Assembly: GCF_009827545.1 (NCBI RefSeq)
Contig: NZ_WTYS01000001.1
Span: 2,505,772-2,569,771 of the forward strand
From: Pontixanthobacter gangjinensis
Lineage (GTDB): Bacteria > Pseudomonadota > Alphaproteobacteria > Sphingomonadales > Sphingomonadaceae
Length of the DNA: 64,000 bases
Reading direction: 5' to 3'
The notes under the pieces are model-generated. The model saw nothing but the letters and a program-made list of their open reading frames with translations. It did not search any database and was not told where the DNA came from. Positions 55,298 to 63,203 of this stretch are shown here, piece by piece. The position numbers and the translations under genes were made by a program. Positions within the stretch are counted from its first letter, which is position 1; every line of letters begins with the position of its first letter.

Positions 55298-56335
55298 ATG
55301 ATGAAAAAGATCCTATTGGCCACAGTGGCCACGATGGCAATCATTGCCTCGCCAGCAATGGCGCAGGACAATGGAGGCGACGGTGAAAGCTCGGTCGAAG
55401 TCGATCTTCGCTATGCCAACAACATCGACACCAGCGTAACCACCGATGTCACTTACAACAAAAATCTAGCGCTGTTAGGCGGCGCGATTGTGCTGGGTGT
55501 GGTTGCAGTGGACAGCTCCGCGGTAGCGGTCACCGACGCCAAGCAATTGTCGCAAGGCGTAGTGGTGAATTACCGCGAAGAAAACGAGCTGAACGGTGAG
55601 AACGGTTTTGTCGATCCGGTCTTTGGTCCGGGCATTTCCGAAAATGGTCAGGATCCTGACGATGGCTTACCTGATGGCACGCTCCAACCACAAATCCGTG
55701 CCGGCTTCTTTGCCCCGATTATCAATACGGTCGATAATTTCAACGTGGAAGGATCGGGCAATATCGGCGTGAACCTTGCCGCTGGCTACTTCAACGATCA
55801 GATGAACGCTGCATCGATTGCAGTTTCCAGCAACAGCAACCCCGACGCAGTGGGTGGCTGGGCAGAAGCCTCGACTACAGCGCTGCAATCGCAGCTAGGA
55901 GTGACCCATCGCCACACAGAAGGCGATGCGCTCAGCGAGGACGATCCATCAGTAGGCGGTGGACAAAATAACTTCCGTGACCGCAACAGCGTGTTTGCTG
56001 CGACCATTACCGGGTCGGGCAACATCGGTGTCAACGCGGCTGCCGGTAGTTTGAACCAGCAGGCCAATCTGATGACGCTGGCTGTCGCTAACGATGCTAC
56101 TCTTGCCGAGGCGAATTCGGGCCTCATTCAAGCGACCACGCTTGCATCTGTCGAACAGCAAGACAGCATCAACTTTGTCAGCGGCCTGACGATTGCAGGT
56201 GCTTCCGGCAATATCGGTGTCAACATGGCTTCCGGTGTCGGCAATCAGCAGCTGAATTCGCTGACTATTGCGGCATCGCAAGGCGGCTCGACGCCGAGCG
56301 ATCCGGGAAATGGTAACGGCGGCGACCCCAGCTAA
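55298..56335 (+). CDS. Amyloid-like repeat protein, likely major subunit (FapC-like)
   Basis: A 345-residue exported protein with a signal peptide (LATVATMAIIASPAMAQ). Three strong repeats start at residues 152, 239 and 302: GSGNIGVNLAAGYFNDQMN, GSGNIGVNAAAGSLNQQANL and ASGNIGVNMASGVGNQQLNS. Spacers of about 40 to 70 residues that are polar or Asp/Glu-rich lie between them. The GNIGVNxAxGxxNxQxN pattern is the signature of FapB/FapC-type functional amyloids. The protein ends in a Gly/Asn/Asp tail. AAGGAGAAAT lies before the ATG pair (MM). A strong stem-loop follows the gene, as would suit a highly made fibre subunit. Confidence 0.72.
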   Translation: MMKKILLATVATMAIIASPAMAQDNGGDGESSVEVDLRYANNIDTSVTTDVTYNKNLALLGGAIVLGVVAVDSSAVAVTDAKQLSQGVVVNYREENELNGENGFVDPVFGPGISENGQDPDDGLPDGTLQPQIRAGFFAPIINTVDNFNVEGSGNIGVNLAAGYFNDQMNAASIAVSSNSNPDAVGGWAEASTTALQSQLGVTHRHTEGDALSEDDPSVGGGQNNFRDRNSVFAATITGSGNIGVNAAAGSLNQQANLMTLAVANDATLAEANSGLIQATTLASVEQQDSINFVSGLTIAGASGNIGVNMASGVGNQQLNSLTIAASQGGSTPSDPGNGNGGDPS

Positions 56336-56353
56336 GCCATCCCGGTATTCGGG

Positions 56354-56385
56354 GAGAGGGCAGCTTATACGCGAGCTGCTCTCTC
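56354..56385 (+). terminator. 12-bp stem-loop after the main amyloid gene
   Basis: GAGAGGGCAGCT (56354-56365) pairs with AGCTGCTCTCTC (56374-56385) with one G-U pair and an eight-base loop; T-rich sequence with TTTTT follows 12 bases later. It lies 19 bases after the amyloid stop and before the C39 gene. It may act as a partial terminator or mRNA-stabilising hairpin that raises subunit mRNA over the export genes. Confidence 0.65.
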
Positions 56386-56430
56386 TTCTCGAACTTCTTT
56401 TTAACCCTCAACCGAAAAGCCGCTCCCAAT

Positions 56431-57168
56431 ATGTCCTACTTTCCGGCCCGATTGCGCCCAGTACTGACTTCGGTTCTCGCACTGGCTCCCGCGCTAGTGT
56501 CATCCGGCTGCATGACGGCTCCGGCCCAGAATGCGCCCCTATGGCTGGGACAAACTTCGGAAGGTGCCCAAATTACGCCGGTTGCGCTGACCAGTTGGAA
56601 TGACCGCAAATTTATCGGACTCGTGCGCCAGCGGACGGATTTCAGCTGCGGTGCGGCGGTTATGGCCACCCTGTTCAACGAAGCCTTTGGCCGCAGCACT
56701 ACCGAGCAGCAAGTGCTCGTCAATATGCTCAAGATCGCTGATCCCGACATCGTTCGGAAAAAGGGATTCTCGCTGCTCGACATGAAGACTTATGCGCTGT
56801 CGATCGGGATGGAAGCCGAAGGCTACCGGCTCGATTATGACAAGCTTAGAGAGCTCAATCTTCCGGTAATCGCGCTACTGGATATCAAGGGTTACAAACA
56901 CTTCGTCATCATCCGCAAGGCATATGCCGACCGCGTAGCTGTAGGTGACCCGGCACTGGGTAACCGCACAATGCGCCGTGCCGATTTCGAAGAGTCCTGG
57001 AACGAGGTTGCATTTGTCGTCGCCGGTGAAGGTTATGATCCTGACAATGCGCTGATCGATCCACCTTCACCGCTTTCGGCCAAGCGCCTGCTGGCGCTTC
57101 ATGCCGTTTTACCCGCCGCCGAAACCGCCGAATTTGGCAACCGTGCGGCCTTCAGTTTCTCATTTTGA
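56431..57168 (+). CDS. C39-family peptidase lipoprotein (FapD-like)
   Basis: A 245-residue protein. The N-terminus has a lipoprotein-like signal with LVSSGC (Cys27). The C39 catalytic residues are Cys73 in DFSCGAAV, His157 in YKHFVII and Asp173 in VGDPALGNR. In the Fap system FapD is a periplasmic C39 peptidase that affects secretion of the fibre subunits; the gene order (amyloid subunits, C39, unknown, beta-barrel) matches. The GG-type leader cleaved by bacteriocin C39 peptidases is not seen in the two amyloid proteins; see the MRG(K/R)F motif in the neighbours. The C-terminal 60 residues are unlike other C39 enzymes. Confidence 0.8.
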   Translation: MSYFPARLRPVLTSVLALAPALVSSGCMTAPAQNAPLWLGQTSEGAQITPVALTSWNDRKFIGLVRQRTDFSCGAAVMATLFNEAFGRSTTEQQVLVNMLKIADPDIVRKKGFSLLDMKTYALSIGMEAEGYRLDYDKLRELNLPVIALLDIKGYKHFVIIRKAYADRVAVGDPALGNRTMRRADFEESWNEVAFVVAGEGYDPDNALIDPPSPLSAKRLLALHAVLPAAETAEFGNRAAFSFSF

Positions 57169-57180
57169 TGGAGATTAAAC

Positions 57181-58008
57181 ATGTTTAAATCAACTTCATC
57201 GCGCGCCATTCTGGCCATTGTCCTTGCTGGTGCAGCCTGTTTGGGAGCCGTAGTTCCCGCTTTTGCTCAGGGTAGTGCCCTGCCCGATTTCGGCGAGGCT
57301 TTGCCCGACGCTGAATTGTCGGAGATGCGCGGCAAATTCGTGGGGCCGGACAATGTCTCATTCTTTGGCATAACATTGTTGACCAGCTGGCAGGACGATC
57401 AAGGCATTACCACCAATGCACGGCTCGTCTTCAGTGTCGATTTCCTGAATATCGGCGGTGACGGCAAACCGATTCCATCGCTAATGATCGGGTGGGAACG
57501 TGACGGCGATCCTGCAATGGACGTGACCGATACGCATTCCGGATACGTGCCGATCATGAGTGCTGCGAACGTCCTGCCCATCGGCGGCATCGGCACCCAT
57601 GAGGGCGCAGCGCAGGCCAACATCATCACCGGAGCCGATAATTTGGCCCGCAACAATATGCAGATCGCGATCGTTCCCGCATCCGCCATGCCGGCACTGT
57701 CAGTAGCCGGGCTGCAATCCGTGGACGGTACGACTGATCTGAGTTTTGCCGATGGTGACCAATTGCAGTTCATGGTTGAGAATAACCAGATTGGCATCGT
57801 CATGACCGGCGGCGAAGGCTTGGATAGCTCGCTCCAGTCGCTCGGCGGCAATGTCGGCCAGATGCTACAGCAGTCGATCTTGGGCACCAACGGAAATTCC
57901 ATTTTCAACTCCGCCTCGATCATCATGGCGGCGGATAATTTCGGACAGCGTGAAGGTCTTATCCGGACTGAGAACGCGCTGAGCGCGATGAAGGGTCACG
58001 GTTTCTAA
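57181..58008 (+). CDS. Secreted protein with LPDAELSEMRGKF motif (FapE position)
   Basis: A 275-residue exported protein: signal peptide to about residue 30 (IVLAGAACLGAVVPAFAQ), then LPDAELSEMRGKFVGPDN at 41-58, which looks like a processing or docking motif, followed by beta-rich sequence with few charges and a Gln/Asn-rich C-terminus (MLQQSILGTNGNSIFNSAS). I do not recognise a family. By place it matches FapE, which is carried with the fibre in Pseudomonas. It lies 12 bases behind the C39 gene. Confidence 0.6.
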   Translation: MFKSTSSRAILAIVLAGAACLGAVVPAFAQGSALPDFGEALPDAELSEMRGKFVGPDNVSFFGITLLTSWQDDQGITTNARLVFSVDFLNIGGDGKPIPSLMIGWERDGDPAMDVTDTHSGYVPIMSAANVLPIGGIGTHEGAAQANIITGADNLARNNMQIAIVPASAMPALSVAGLQSVDGTTDLSFADGDQLQFMVENNQIGIVMTGGEGLDSSLQSLGGNVGQMLQQSILGTNGNSIFNSASIIMAADNFGQREGLIRTENALSAMKGHGF

Positions 58009-58038
58009 TCGGGCCGATTGGCCGTTGGGGAGTTTAGT

Positions 58039-58647
58039 ATGAAGAATTGGAACATGACCGCCTTTTTGGCCGGAGCAGCGCTGGCGGTAACAGGGTTTGG
58101 TTCCGCGCCAATTGCGGCGCAGGGTGCCGATAGCAGCTTCGCAGTTGAGGGTGCCGGTACACTTGACTGCGCCGCATTTACAGCCGCACGAGAGGACCGC
58201 TCCTCGGCTGAATACCAGCGCATGATCGGATTTGTGGAAGGCTATCTCAGTGCCGCCAACCGTTATGAGCCCAATACGTTCGATCTGACCCCTTGGCATA
58301 ACGCTGCCGCGCTAGACATCATCCTAAAATCACACTGCAGCGAGCATTCGAGTGACACGCTGGTCAGCGTCGTCCAGCGCATGGTCACCGGGCTGCGTCC
58401 GGTTCGCGTCGCGCAATACTCCCCCATGCTTGAAGTGGGGGACGATAAGCACCGGACCTATGTTTACGAAACAATTCTGCGGCGGACGCAAGCAGCGCTC
58501 AAGCTGCGCGGTTTTTATGCTGGCGAGGAAGATGGACGCTTCTCGCCTGAGCTGCGCGATGCCTTGTTATCTTTCCAAAAGCAAAGCTCCCTGATGACCA
58601 CCGGGGTACCCGATCCCGCCACCTTATGGACCCTCCTCAACCCCTGA
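58039..58647 (+). CDS. Secreted Rap1a/HdeA-like plus peptidoglycan-binding protein
   Basis: A 202-residue protein with a signal peptide (FLAGAALAVTGFGSAPIAAQ), a helical middle with Cys (LDCAAFTAA and KSHCSEHSS) like HdeA/Rap1a-type proteins, and a C-terminal peptidoglycan-binding domain 1 (TQAALKLRGFYAGEEDGRFS, LRDALLSFQKQ). The ATG at 58039 has a GGGGAG ribosome site. It may hold the secretion machinery at the cell wall; there is no counterpart in the Pseudomonas fap operon that I know of. Confidence 0.72.
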   Translation: MKNWNMTAFLAGAALAVTGFGSAPIAAQGADSSFAVEGAGTLDCAAFTAAREDRSSAEYQRMIGFVEGYLSAANRYEPNTFDLTPWHNAAALDIILKSHCSEHSSDTLVSVVQRMVTGLRPVRVAQYSPMLEVGDDKHRTYVYETILRRTQAALKLRGFYAGEEDGRFSPELRDALLSFQKQSSLMTTGVPDPATLWTLLNP

Positions 58648-58703
58648 CGACCCCCGAAGCCGAATACTGCGCCATCCCGGCGCGAATAACCGGAGAAAGT
58701 ATC

Positions 58704-60062
58704 ATGCGTAAATACTTCCTGTCACAAACCTCGATCATCGCCTTGGCCGCGCTCGCGGCCGGATACCCGGCCATTGCTGCAGCGCAAGACATCGCGGAAA
58801 CTGCGGACACCTCAGAAATCCAGGCTTTGCGAGACCAGGTCGCCGAACTGGAAGCGCGAGATGCAGCGGCACGCGAACGCGTCGAGGCGCTCGAGTCGAG
58901 GCTCTTGAGGCTCGAGCGGATTGAAGCTGAGCCCATATCGCTTGACGATAGCGCGAGTATGCGTGGCCGGTTTGCGGCACAGCAAAGTTTCGCCCGGCCA
59001 TCGGATCCTGCATTCCGTGCCTTTCCCACAAGCAGCGGCTTGGTTGCAATGCAAGATCCGCCAGACGGCGGAGCCGGTGCGGACACTACTTCTGACCTCA
59101 AGGCACCCGCGCCCACCGCCGCTCAGGAGGATGTGACCGAGCAGCAACAAGGGGCATTTGGCCGGAATATCGGTGTCGAGCTCGCGATGTCCTACACCCA
59201 TTTCGACAATGCCCGGATCAATCTCGACGGGTTTCTCGCGCTTGATGCGATCTTCCTCGGCTCGATCAGCGTCGACCGGATCAACGCCGATATCTTTACT
59301 CTCGAACCTCGGGTAAATATCGGCCTTAGCGATCGCCTGTTCGTCGATGCAAGCGTGCCGCTGCTGTCGCGGATCTCGAACTTCCAGTCAGGCGGAGCTG
59401 GCGGTTCCGCTGCGGGCCTCGTCGAAAAAACCGTGCGTGGGACGGGCATCGGCGATGCCAGCTTTGGGCTAAGCTATCGCGTGATGCCGGAAAGCGTCAC
59501 TGCGCCTGATGTTGTGATAAACACTCGCGTCAAATTTCCCACCGGACGCGATCCGTTTGGCATCGAATTCATCGAAGTTGAGGGAAGCGAAGGGAATCTC
59601 TCGATACCATCAGAACTGTCCTTCGGCACCGGCGTCTATGGCGCCTCGCTCGGTGTATCATTGCTCAAGACGCTCGACCCGATGATCGTCTTCGGGAGCG
59701 CAACCTACTTCCATAACTTCAAGCGGAGCTTTGACGATATCGACGAAATTCCGGGCGATCAGCCGGGGCGTGTCAAACTGGGTGATGCCTATCAAATCGG
59801 AGCCGGGCTGGCTTTCGCACTGAATGATAAATCGAGCATTTCAATGTCCTACACACAACGTATCGTCGAACGTACCAGGCTGACGCCTCTGGATCAGGAT
59901 ACACGGATCGTAGTGGGTAGCCAGGCTAACGTTTCGCTCCTAAATCTTGGCGCGACTTTCTCTTTGGGGGAAAATATCGCGATCGTGACCAATGCCGGTA
60001 TCGGTCTGACCGATGACAGCCCCGATATGGCCATCAGCGTGCGGATTCCCTATCGCTTCTAG
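58704..60062 (+). CDS. Outer-membrane barrel with N-terminal coiled coil (FapF-like)
   Basis: A 452-residue protein. Signal peptide to about 28, then a heptad-rich coiled coil (LRDQVAELEARDAAARER...LESRLLRL, about 42-70), a linker with SMRGRF at 85-90, and a C-terminal beta-barrel of the transporter/phenol-degradation fold (IGVELAMSYTHFDNARINL, VNTRVKFPTGRDPFG-like, GVGDASFGLSYR-like) ending ISVRIPYRF. This is exactly the plan of FapF, the trimeric outer-membrane pore whose coiled-coil part gates amyloid export. It closes the seven-gene locus. The ATG at 58704 follows GGAGAAAG; a longer frame runs back into the preceding gene. Confidence 0.75.
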   Translation: MRKYFLSQTSIIALAALAAGYPAIAAAQDIAETADTSEIQALRDQVAELEARDAAARERVEALESRLLRLERIEAEPISLDDSASMRGRFAAQQSFARPSDPAFRAFPTSSGLVAMQDPPDGGAGADTTSDLKAPAPTAAQEDVTEQQQGAFGRNIGVELAMSYTHFDNARINLDGFLALDAIFLGSISVDRINADIFTLEPRVNIGLSDRLFVDASVPLLSRISNFQSGGAGGSAAGLVEKTVRGTGIGDASFGLSYRVMPESVTAPDVVINTRVKFPTGRDPFGIEFIEVEGSEGNLSIPSELSFGTGVYGASLGVSLLKTLDPMIVFGSATYFHNFKRSFDDIDEIPGDQPGRVKLGDAYQIGAGLAFALNDKSSISMSYTQRIVERTRLTPLDQDTRIVVGSQANVSLLNLGATFSLGENIAIVTNAGIGLTDDSPDMAISVRIPYRF

Positions 60063-60272
60063 GGACAGAAACAATTCGCGCCGGATCTCGCTGGACTGGG
60101 ATGGTGGCATGTCCGACCTACGCTACGTTTCACACGCCGCGTAGGCATCGGCCAACCGAATCTCAGGGCTGCGAAGATGTCTGGAGGGTGACATCAGTTT
60201 GACAGCAACTTGTCGTTGATTGGCAAAGCCCTTCCGTTCCCAGACATGCTTCAGCGCATAAGGTTTTGCCAC
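60063..60272 (+). other. Intergenic, with a hairpin and a coding fragment
   Basis: CCTACGC (60117-60123) can pair with GCGTAGG (60139-60145) but no T tail follows. On the minus strand near 60170-60268 a fragment reads YALKHVWERKGFANQRQVAVKL, kin to the pieces at 52535 and 62490. No intact gene. Confidence 0.4.
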
Positions 60273-60629
60273 TCAATCAGAATGGCCGGGCGGGCGGTCT
60301 TGAGGGAAGTGGGGCATTCTCGTGCCGCGCGGAGGTGGACGCATGGTGCGCTCGAAACGCCTGAAGCGTCGGTCGTTGCGAACCGCTTCACGGCGGAAGT
60401 GACGATCGCGGTCGCGCCGGTAACGCCGCTCAACGCGGTCGAGACGAAACCAGAAATATCCGTCTGTGCCCCAGTAGCCATCGTAGAAAGGCCCATAATA
60501 ACCATTATACCAGCCGTGGTAGGGATGGCTTGACCATGCCAGCGTCCCCCGGCCGTAGACATTATCGACACAAGCTGCGGGCATGGCGGCGGCAAGGCCA
60601 ATAAAGAGCGCGGCAAGGATTCGTTTCAT
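60273..60629 (-). CDS. Small Tyr/Gly-rich lipoprotein
   Basis: A 118-residue protein: a lipoprotein-type signal (ILAALFIGLAAAMPAAC, lipobox AAC), a Tyr/Gly/Trp-rich middle (HGWYNGYYGPFYDGYWG), and a very basic Arg-rich tail (RRYRRDRDRHFRRE). An upstream extension of the frame exists but the ATG at 60629 begins the signal. Function unknown; similar Tyr/Gly-rich small lipoproteins are known from many proteobacterial envelopes. Confidence 0.6.
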   Translation of the reverse strand: MKRILAALFIGLAAAMPAACVDNVYGRGTLAWSSHPYHGWYNGYYGPFYDGYWGTDGYFWFRLDRVERRYRRDRDRHFRREAVRNDRRFRRFERTMRPPPRGTRMPHFPQDRPPGHSD

Positions 60630-60858
60630 AGCCTGATTCCAGTGGGAGTCGAACATCTCGACAAACATGGTTTGCGTATTCAAGTCGGAAAACCAGTAAT
60701 GGTCCTTACCGCGCGATGATGTGGTCAAGAATTGTTCGCAAATGCCGTTGGGCAATGGCTGGACGAAAGAGCCACCGCGGACATCTACGGATGCATCTGG
60801 CCAGGCCAAGTGAACATACTCAGGTTCGATTCGCTCGCGCTCGTGGAAAGACCGTCAA
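60630..60858. other. Divergent intergenic region
   Basis: About 230 bases between the small lipoprotein and the M50 protease gene. I see no strong promoter pair, operator or RNA gene. Confidence 0.3.
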
Positions 60859-61986
60859 ATGCCTAGATCCATCCCAGTTGCCACACTTCGTGGAACAGTA
60901 ATCCGGTTTCACTGGACCTTTGTGCTATTCATCAGCGCTGCGTTGGTCGCGGCGCTGCTGACAAGCGGCCCGGCAGCATCGGGCACGCTGCTAGCGCTCA
61001 TAACCGCGATGTTCCTATGCATCATCTTGCACGAGTTCGGTCACATCACGGCGGCACGCTTATTCGGCATCCCTACTCCCGAGATCATGCTGCTTCCGAT
61101 TGGCGGACTGGCTAAGCTTCGGCGTATTCCTTTAGAGCCAAAAGAGGAACTCGCCATCGCGGTGGCGGGTCCGCTAGTCAGTTTCGTTCTTTTCGCGGGC
61201 CTAATCCTCATTCTGGGGCGGCAGCCTGATTGGGAGGCAATTCCCACGTTCAACCAGGACCAATTCAATCTGGTTGAGCAGCTTGCAGTTTTCAATTTAG
61301 CCGTGGGGCTTTTCAATCTGATCCCTGCATTCCCGATGGACGGTGGCCGGATCCTGCGCGCGATGCTCGCGGTAAACCTCCCTCGGCCTCGTGCTACATG
61401 GATTGCAGCCCGGATCGGTCAAGCGATCGCTATCCTAATAGCTGGACTGGGACTGTTCGCCGGCAATCCCATTCTTGCAGTGATCGGAGTTTTCATCTTT
61501 TTCGCCGCTCAGTCGGAAGCGCGAATAGATGCGATGCGCAACGCAATAGGCGGGGTTTCGATTGGACAGGTTATGGTCGCCGATCGGCCGAGACTCAAGG
61601 TTTCTGATCCCCTCCTGAATGCAGCCGATCTGATCCTTCACTCAGATTACGAAGAAATCCCGGTTATCGAGATGGACGGTGCTCTGGCCGGCTTTCTGCT
61701 TAGGACCGACTTGGATGACGCCATCGTGCAATTCGGTCCTGCTTCGACAGTTCGGCAAGCGATGCAGAAGGATGTTCCCAAAATGGCGGTCCAGTCGCAG
61801 GCGGACAAGGCGGCCGACATGATCGAAGCGGGTGCCTCTGCCGTCGGAGTTATCGACCGCAACGGTCACTTCGAAGGGCTTGTCACCAAATCGACTCTGC
61901 TCGATGCGCTTGGCGTAAACAGCGCGATGTGGCCAGACCATGACGCACTCTCACATAAGCCTTTCGAGGAACAGCTTAAGGCGTGA
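60859..61986 (+). CDS. Site-2 protease (M50) with C-terminal CBS domains
   Basis: A 375-residue intramembrane zinc protease. The HEFGH motif is at 58-62 in the third hydrophobic segment and the third ligand Asp161 is in NLIPAFPMDGGR. After about six membrane segments two CBS domains follow (VMVADRPRLKVSDPLL and VRQAMQKDVPKMAVQSQAD), which usually bind adenine nucleotides and regulate activity. Family members (S2P group III) are found in many alphaproteobacteria and actinobacteria; targets are unknown. The gene stands alone. Confidence 0.85.
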   Translation: MPRSIPVATLRGTVIRFHWTFVLFISAALVAALLTSGPAASGTLLALITAMFLCIILHEFGHITAARLFGIPTPEIMLLPIGGLAKLRRIPLEPKEELAIAVAGPLVSFVLFAGLILILGRQPDWEAIPTFNQDQFNLVEQLAVFNLAVGLFNLIPAFPMDGGRILRAMLAVNLPRPRATWIAARIGQAIAILIAGLGLFAGNPILAVIGVFIFFAAQSEARIDAMRNAIGGVSIGQVMVADRPRLKVSDPLLNAADLILHSDYEEIPVIEMDGALAGFLLRTDLDDAIVQFGPASTVRQAMQKDVPKMAVQSQADKAADMIEAGASAVGVIDRNGHFEGLVTKSTLLDALGVNSAMWPDHDALSHKPFEEQLKA

Positions 61987-62550
61987 ATTCAAAGCGTAGA
62001 TTATGCCATGCGCCAACGTATTATTCGGCGGATGCTGCATTTCCGACTGCGCCTAAGACTTCTAGGGTTGCATTCCCTTGGCAATCATCGCCAGCAGTTT
62101 GGCATTCTGAGCAACGATCCGGTTGTTGCGGGGCATCGCGAACACATGGCGCTCGCGCAATTGCCGAAGCGTCCGGCACGCAGTCTCGGCAGCTAAAGCG
62201 AAATATGAAGCGATATTCGCCTGCGGAACGGAGCTATGAAGTCGATTTTCGAGCATCACGCTTGAGCATCGTCAAGTCGGTCGGCGCGACTCGTGTCATA
62301 AAGAAATTGCTGGATGGCAAGAAGAAGGAACGAAGCAATGAAACCGAGGTTTCAACGCTGGCGAACCGGAAGCGAAGACCCATTCAGATAGGTCCGCGGT
62401 AGCTGGAATATGAAACTGATCGAAAGGTTGGAATCATAGGAAAAGCTGCCGCGGGCCGACTGTTTCAGCGTCAGACTGTCAGACTGACTGCAACCTGTCT
62501 CCGATTGGCGTAGCTCTCCCCTTCCCCGACATGGATCAGGCCATAAGGTT
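61987..62550. other. Remnant-rich region
   Basis: About 560 bases with decayed coding fragments only: a Crp/Fnr-type HTH remnant on the minus strand (given separately) and a YANRRQV-type fragment near 62490-62540. No intact gene supported. Confidence 0.5.
62062..62259 (-). pseudogene. Crp/Fnr-type HTH remnant
   Basis: The frame reads VPQANIASYFALAAETACRT and LRQLRERHVFAMPRNNRIVA, matching the C-terminal winged HTH of Crp/Fnr regulators (normal: DIASYLGLTVETVCRTLRQLRE.G). The cyclic-nucleotide-binding N-terminal domain is absent and the upstream sequence does not continue it. Decayed 3' end of a regulator gene. Confidence 0.6.
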
Positions 62551-62787
62551 ATGCTGACGGGGCGGCTGGAGTGGCGGCAGGGGGTTCGAGTTATTGCCGG
62601 GTGCTTTATCATCTTTGGCGCGCCGGTGATTGCGGCTGGGCTAATGGGACTGGGGCAGTCGCAAAGCGCTCCGGTTATTGCCGTGCCGCCGCAATCGCCG
62701 GACCTTGGGCCGAGGGAGGATCTGCCTCGGTCGGATTACAACCCCTATGGCGGGGCTTCGCTTAGGGATGATCGGGAGGGGCGATAG
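62551..62787 (+). CDS. Small hypothetical membrane protein
   Basis: A 78-residue protein with one hydrophobic segment (VIAGCFIIFGAPVIAAGLMG) and a Pro/Asp-rich tail (SPDLGPREDLPRSDYNPYGG). Its first codons include the 23-bp sequence repeated in the Rhs gene, so it may be a chance frame over a fragment or a real gene grown over one. No family recognised; a start slightly downstream is possible. Confidence 0.45.
   Translation: MLTGRLEWRQGVRVIAGCFIIFGAPVIAAGLMGLGQSQSAPVIAVPPQSPDLGPREDLPRSDYNPYGGASLRDDREGR
62563..62585 (+). repeat. 23-bp direct repeat, copy 1
   Basis: Identical to 63975-63997. Here it lies in the small plus-strand frame; the other copy lies inside the Rhs gene, where the minus strand encodes PLPPLQP. 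The minus strand of this copy also reads PLPPLQP in one frame, so it may be a leftover of a second Rhs end. Confidence 0.7.
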
Positions 62788-62832
62788 AATTCGCTGATCC
62801 TAGTTAATCAAAAAGTGAATTAAGCTAAACTG

Positions 62833-62867
62833 AAAAAAAGCGTGATCATCGTTTTATTATATCACGC
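62833..62867 (-). terminator. Strong minus-strand terminator after Rhs-linked gene
   Basis: Read on the minus strand: GCGTGAT, 14-base loop, ATCACGC, then seven T. The final codons of the small membrane protein lie within the hairpin. It closes the Rhs transcript. Confidence 0.85.
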
Positions 62868-63028
62868 AAATAGAATGTAACCCAGAGATATGGGAGCATT
62901 GAGCATATAACACCTACAGCTATAGACACTCTGAGGCTATCAAATACATAACGCTCAAACATCAATGATACAAAGCAACACGAGGTTACAGCAAGGTAAA
63001 AAATCATGAACCTAATATGAGTGTGCAT
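62846..63028 (-). CDS. Small membrane protein after Rhs gene, possible immunity protein
   Basis: A 60-residue protein with two hydrophobic segments (FMIFYLAVTSCCFVSLMF and VSIAVGVICSMLPYLWVTFY). A very good ribosome site, AGGAAGGGG, lies eight bases before the ATG. It follows the Rhs gene on the same strand and ends in a strong terminator, the usual place for an immunity gene against the Rhs C-terminal toxin. Membrane location would suit a pore-forming toxin; this is inference, and no family is recognised. Confidence 0.6.
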   Translation of the reverse strand: MHTHIRFMIFYLAVTSCCFVSLMFERYVFDSLRVSIAVGVICSMLPYLWVTFYLRDIIKR

Positions 63029-63041
63029 TTGTTACCCCTTC

Positions 63042-63203
63042 CTAAGCCTGGCCGTTTGAAAGCACAGAGCATACCTCTTCGACATGAGGTGCCATCAAAA
63101 GGGCTCCCGCCCCTCCAACCGCCAAACCCGAAACCACTCCGACCCAGTTACCCTTAGTTGGACTTGGTCTCGATACTTTTCCGGCTGCACCTTTTAGAAC
63201 TTG
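63042..63203 (-). other. In-frame 53-codon extension beyond the Rhs stop
   Basis: After the TGA that ends the Rhs frame (63204-63206) the same frame stays open until TAG at 63042-63044. It encodes VLKGAAGKVSRPSPTKGNWV followed by the hydrophobic GVVSGLAVGGAGALLMAP and a short tail. It could be the cut-off natural end of the Rhs toxin, a readthrough product, or chance. Confidence 0.45.

Noticed and set aside
61983-62402. 139-codon plus-strand frame after the M50 protease
   Set aside because: It has no family pattern and lies antisense to the Crp/Fnr remnant, which matches a known fold.
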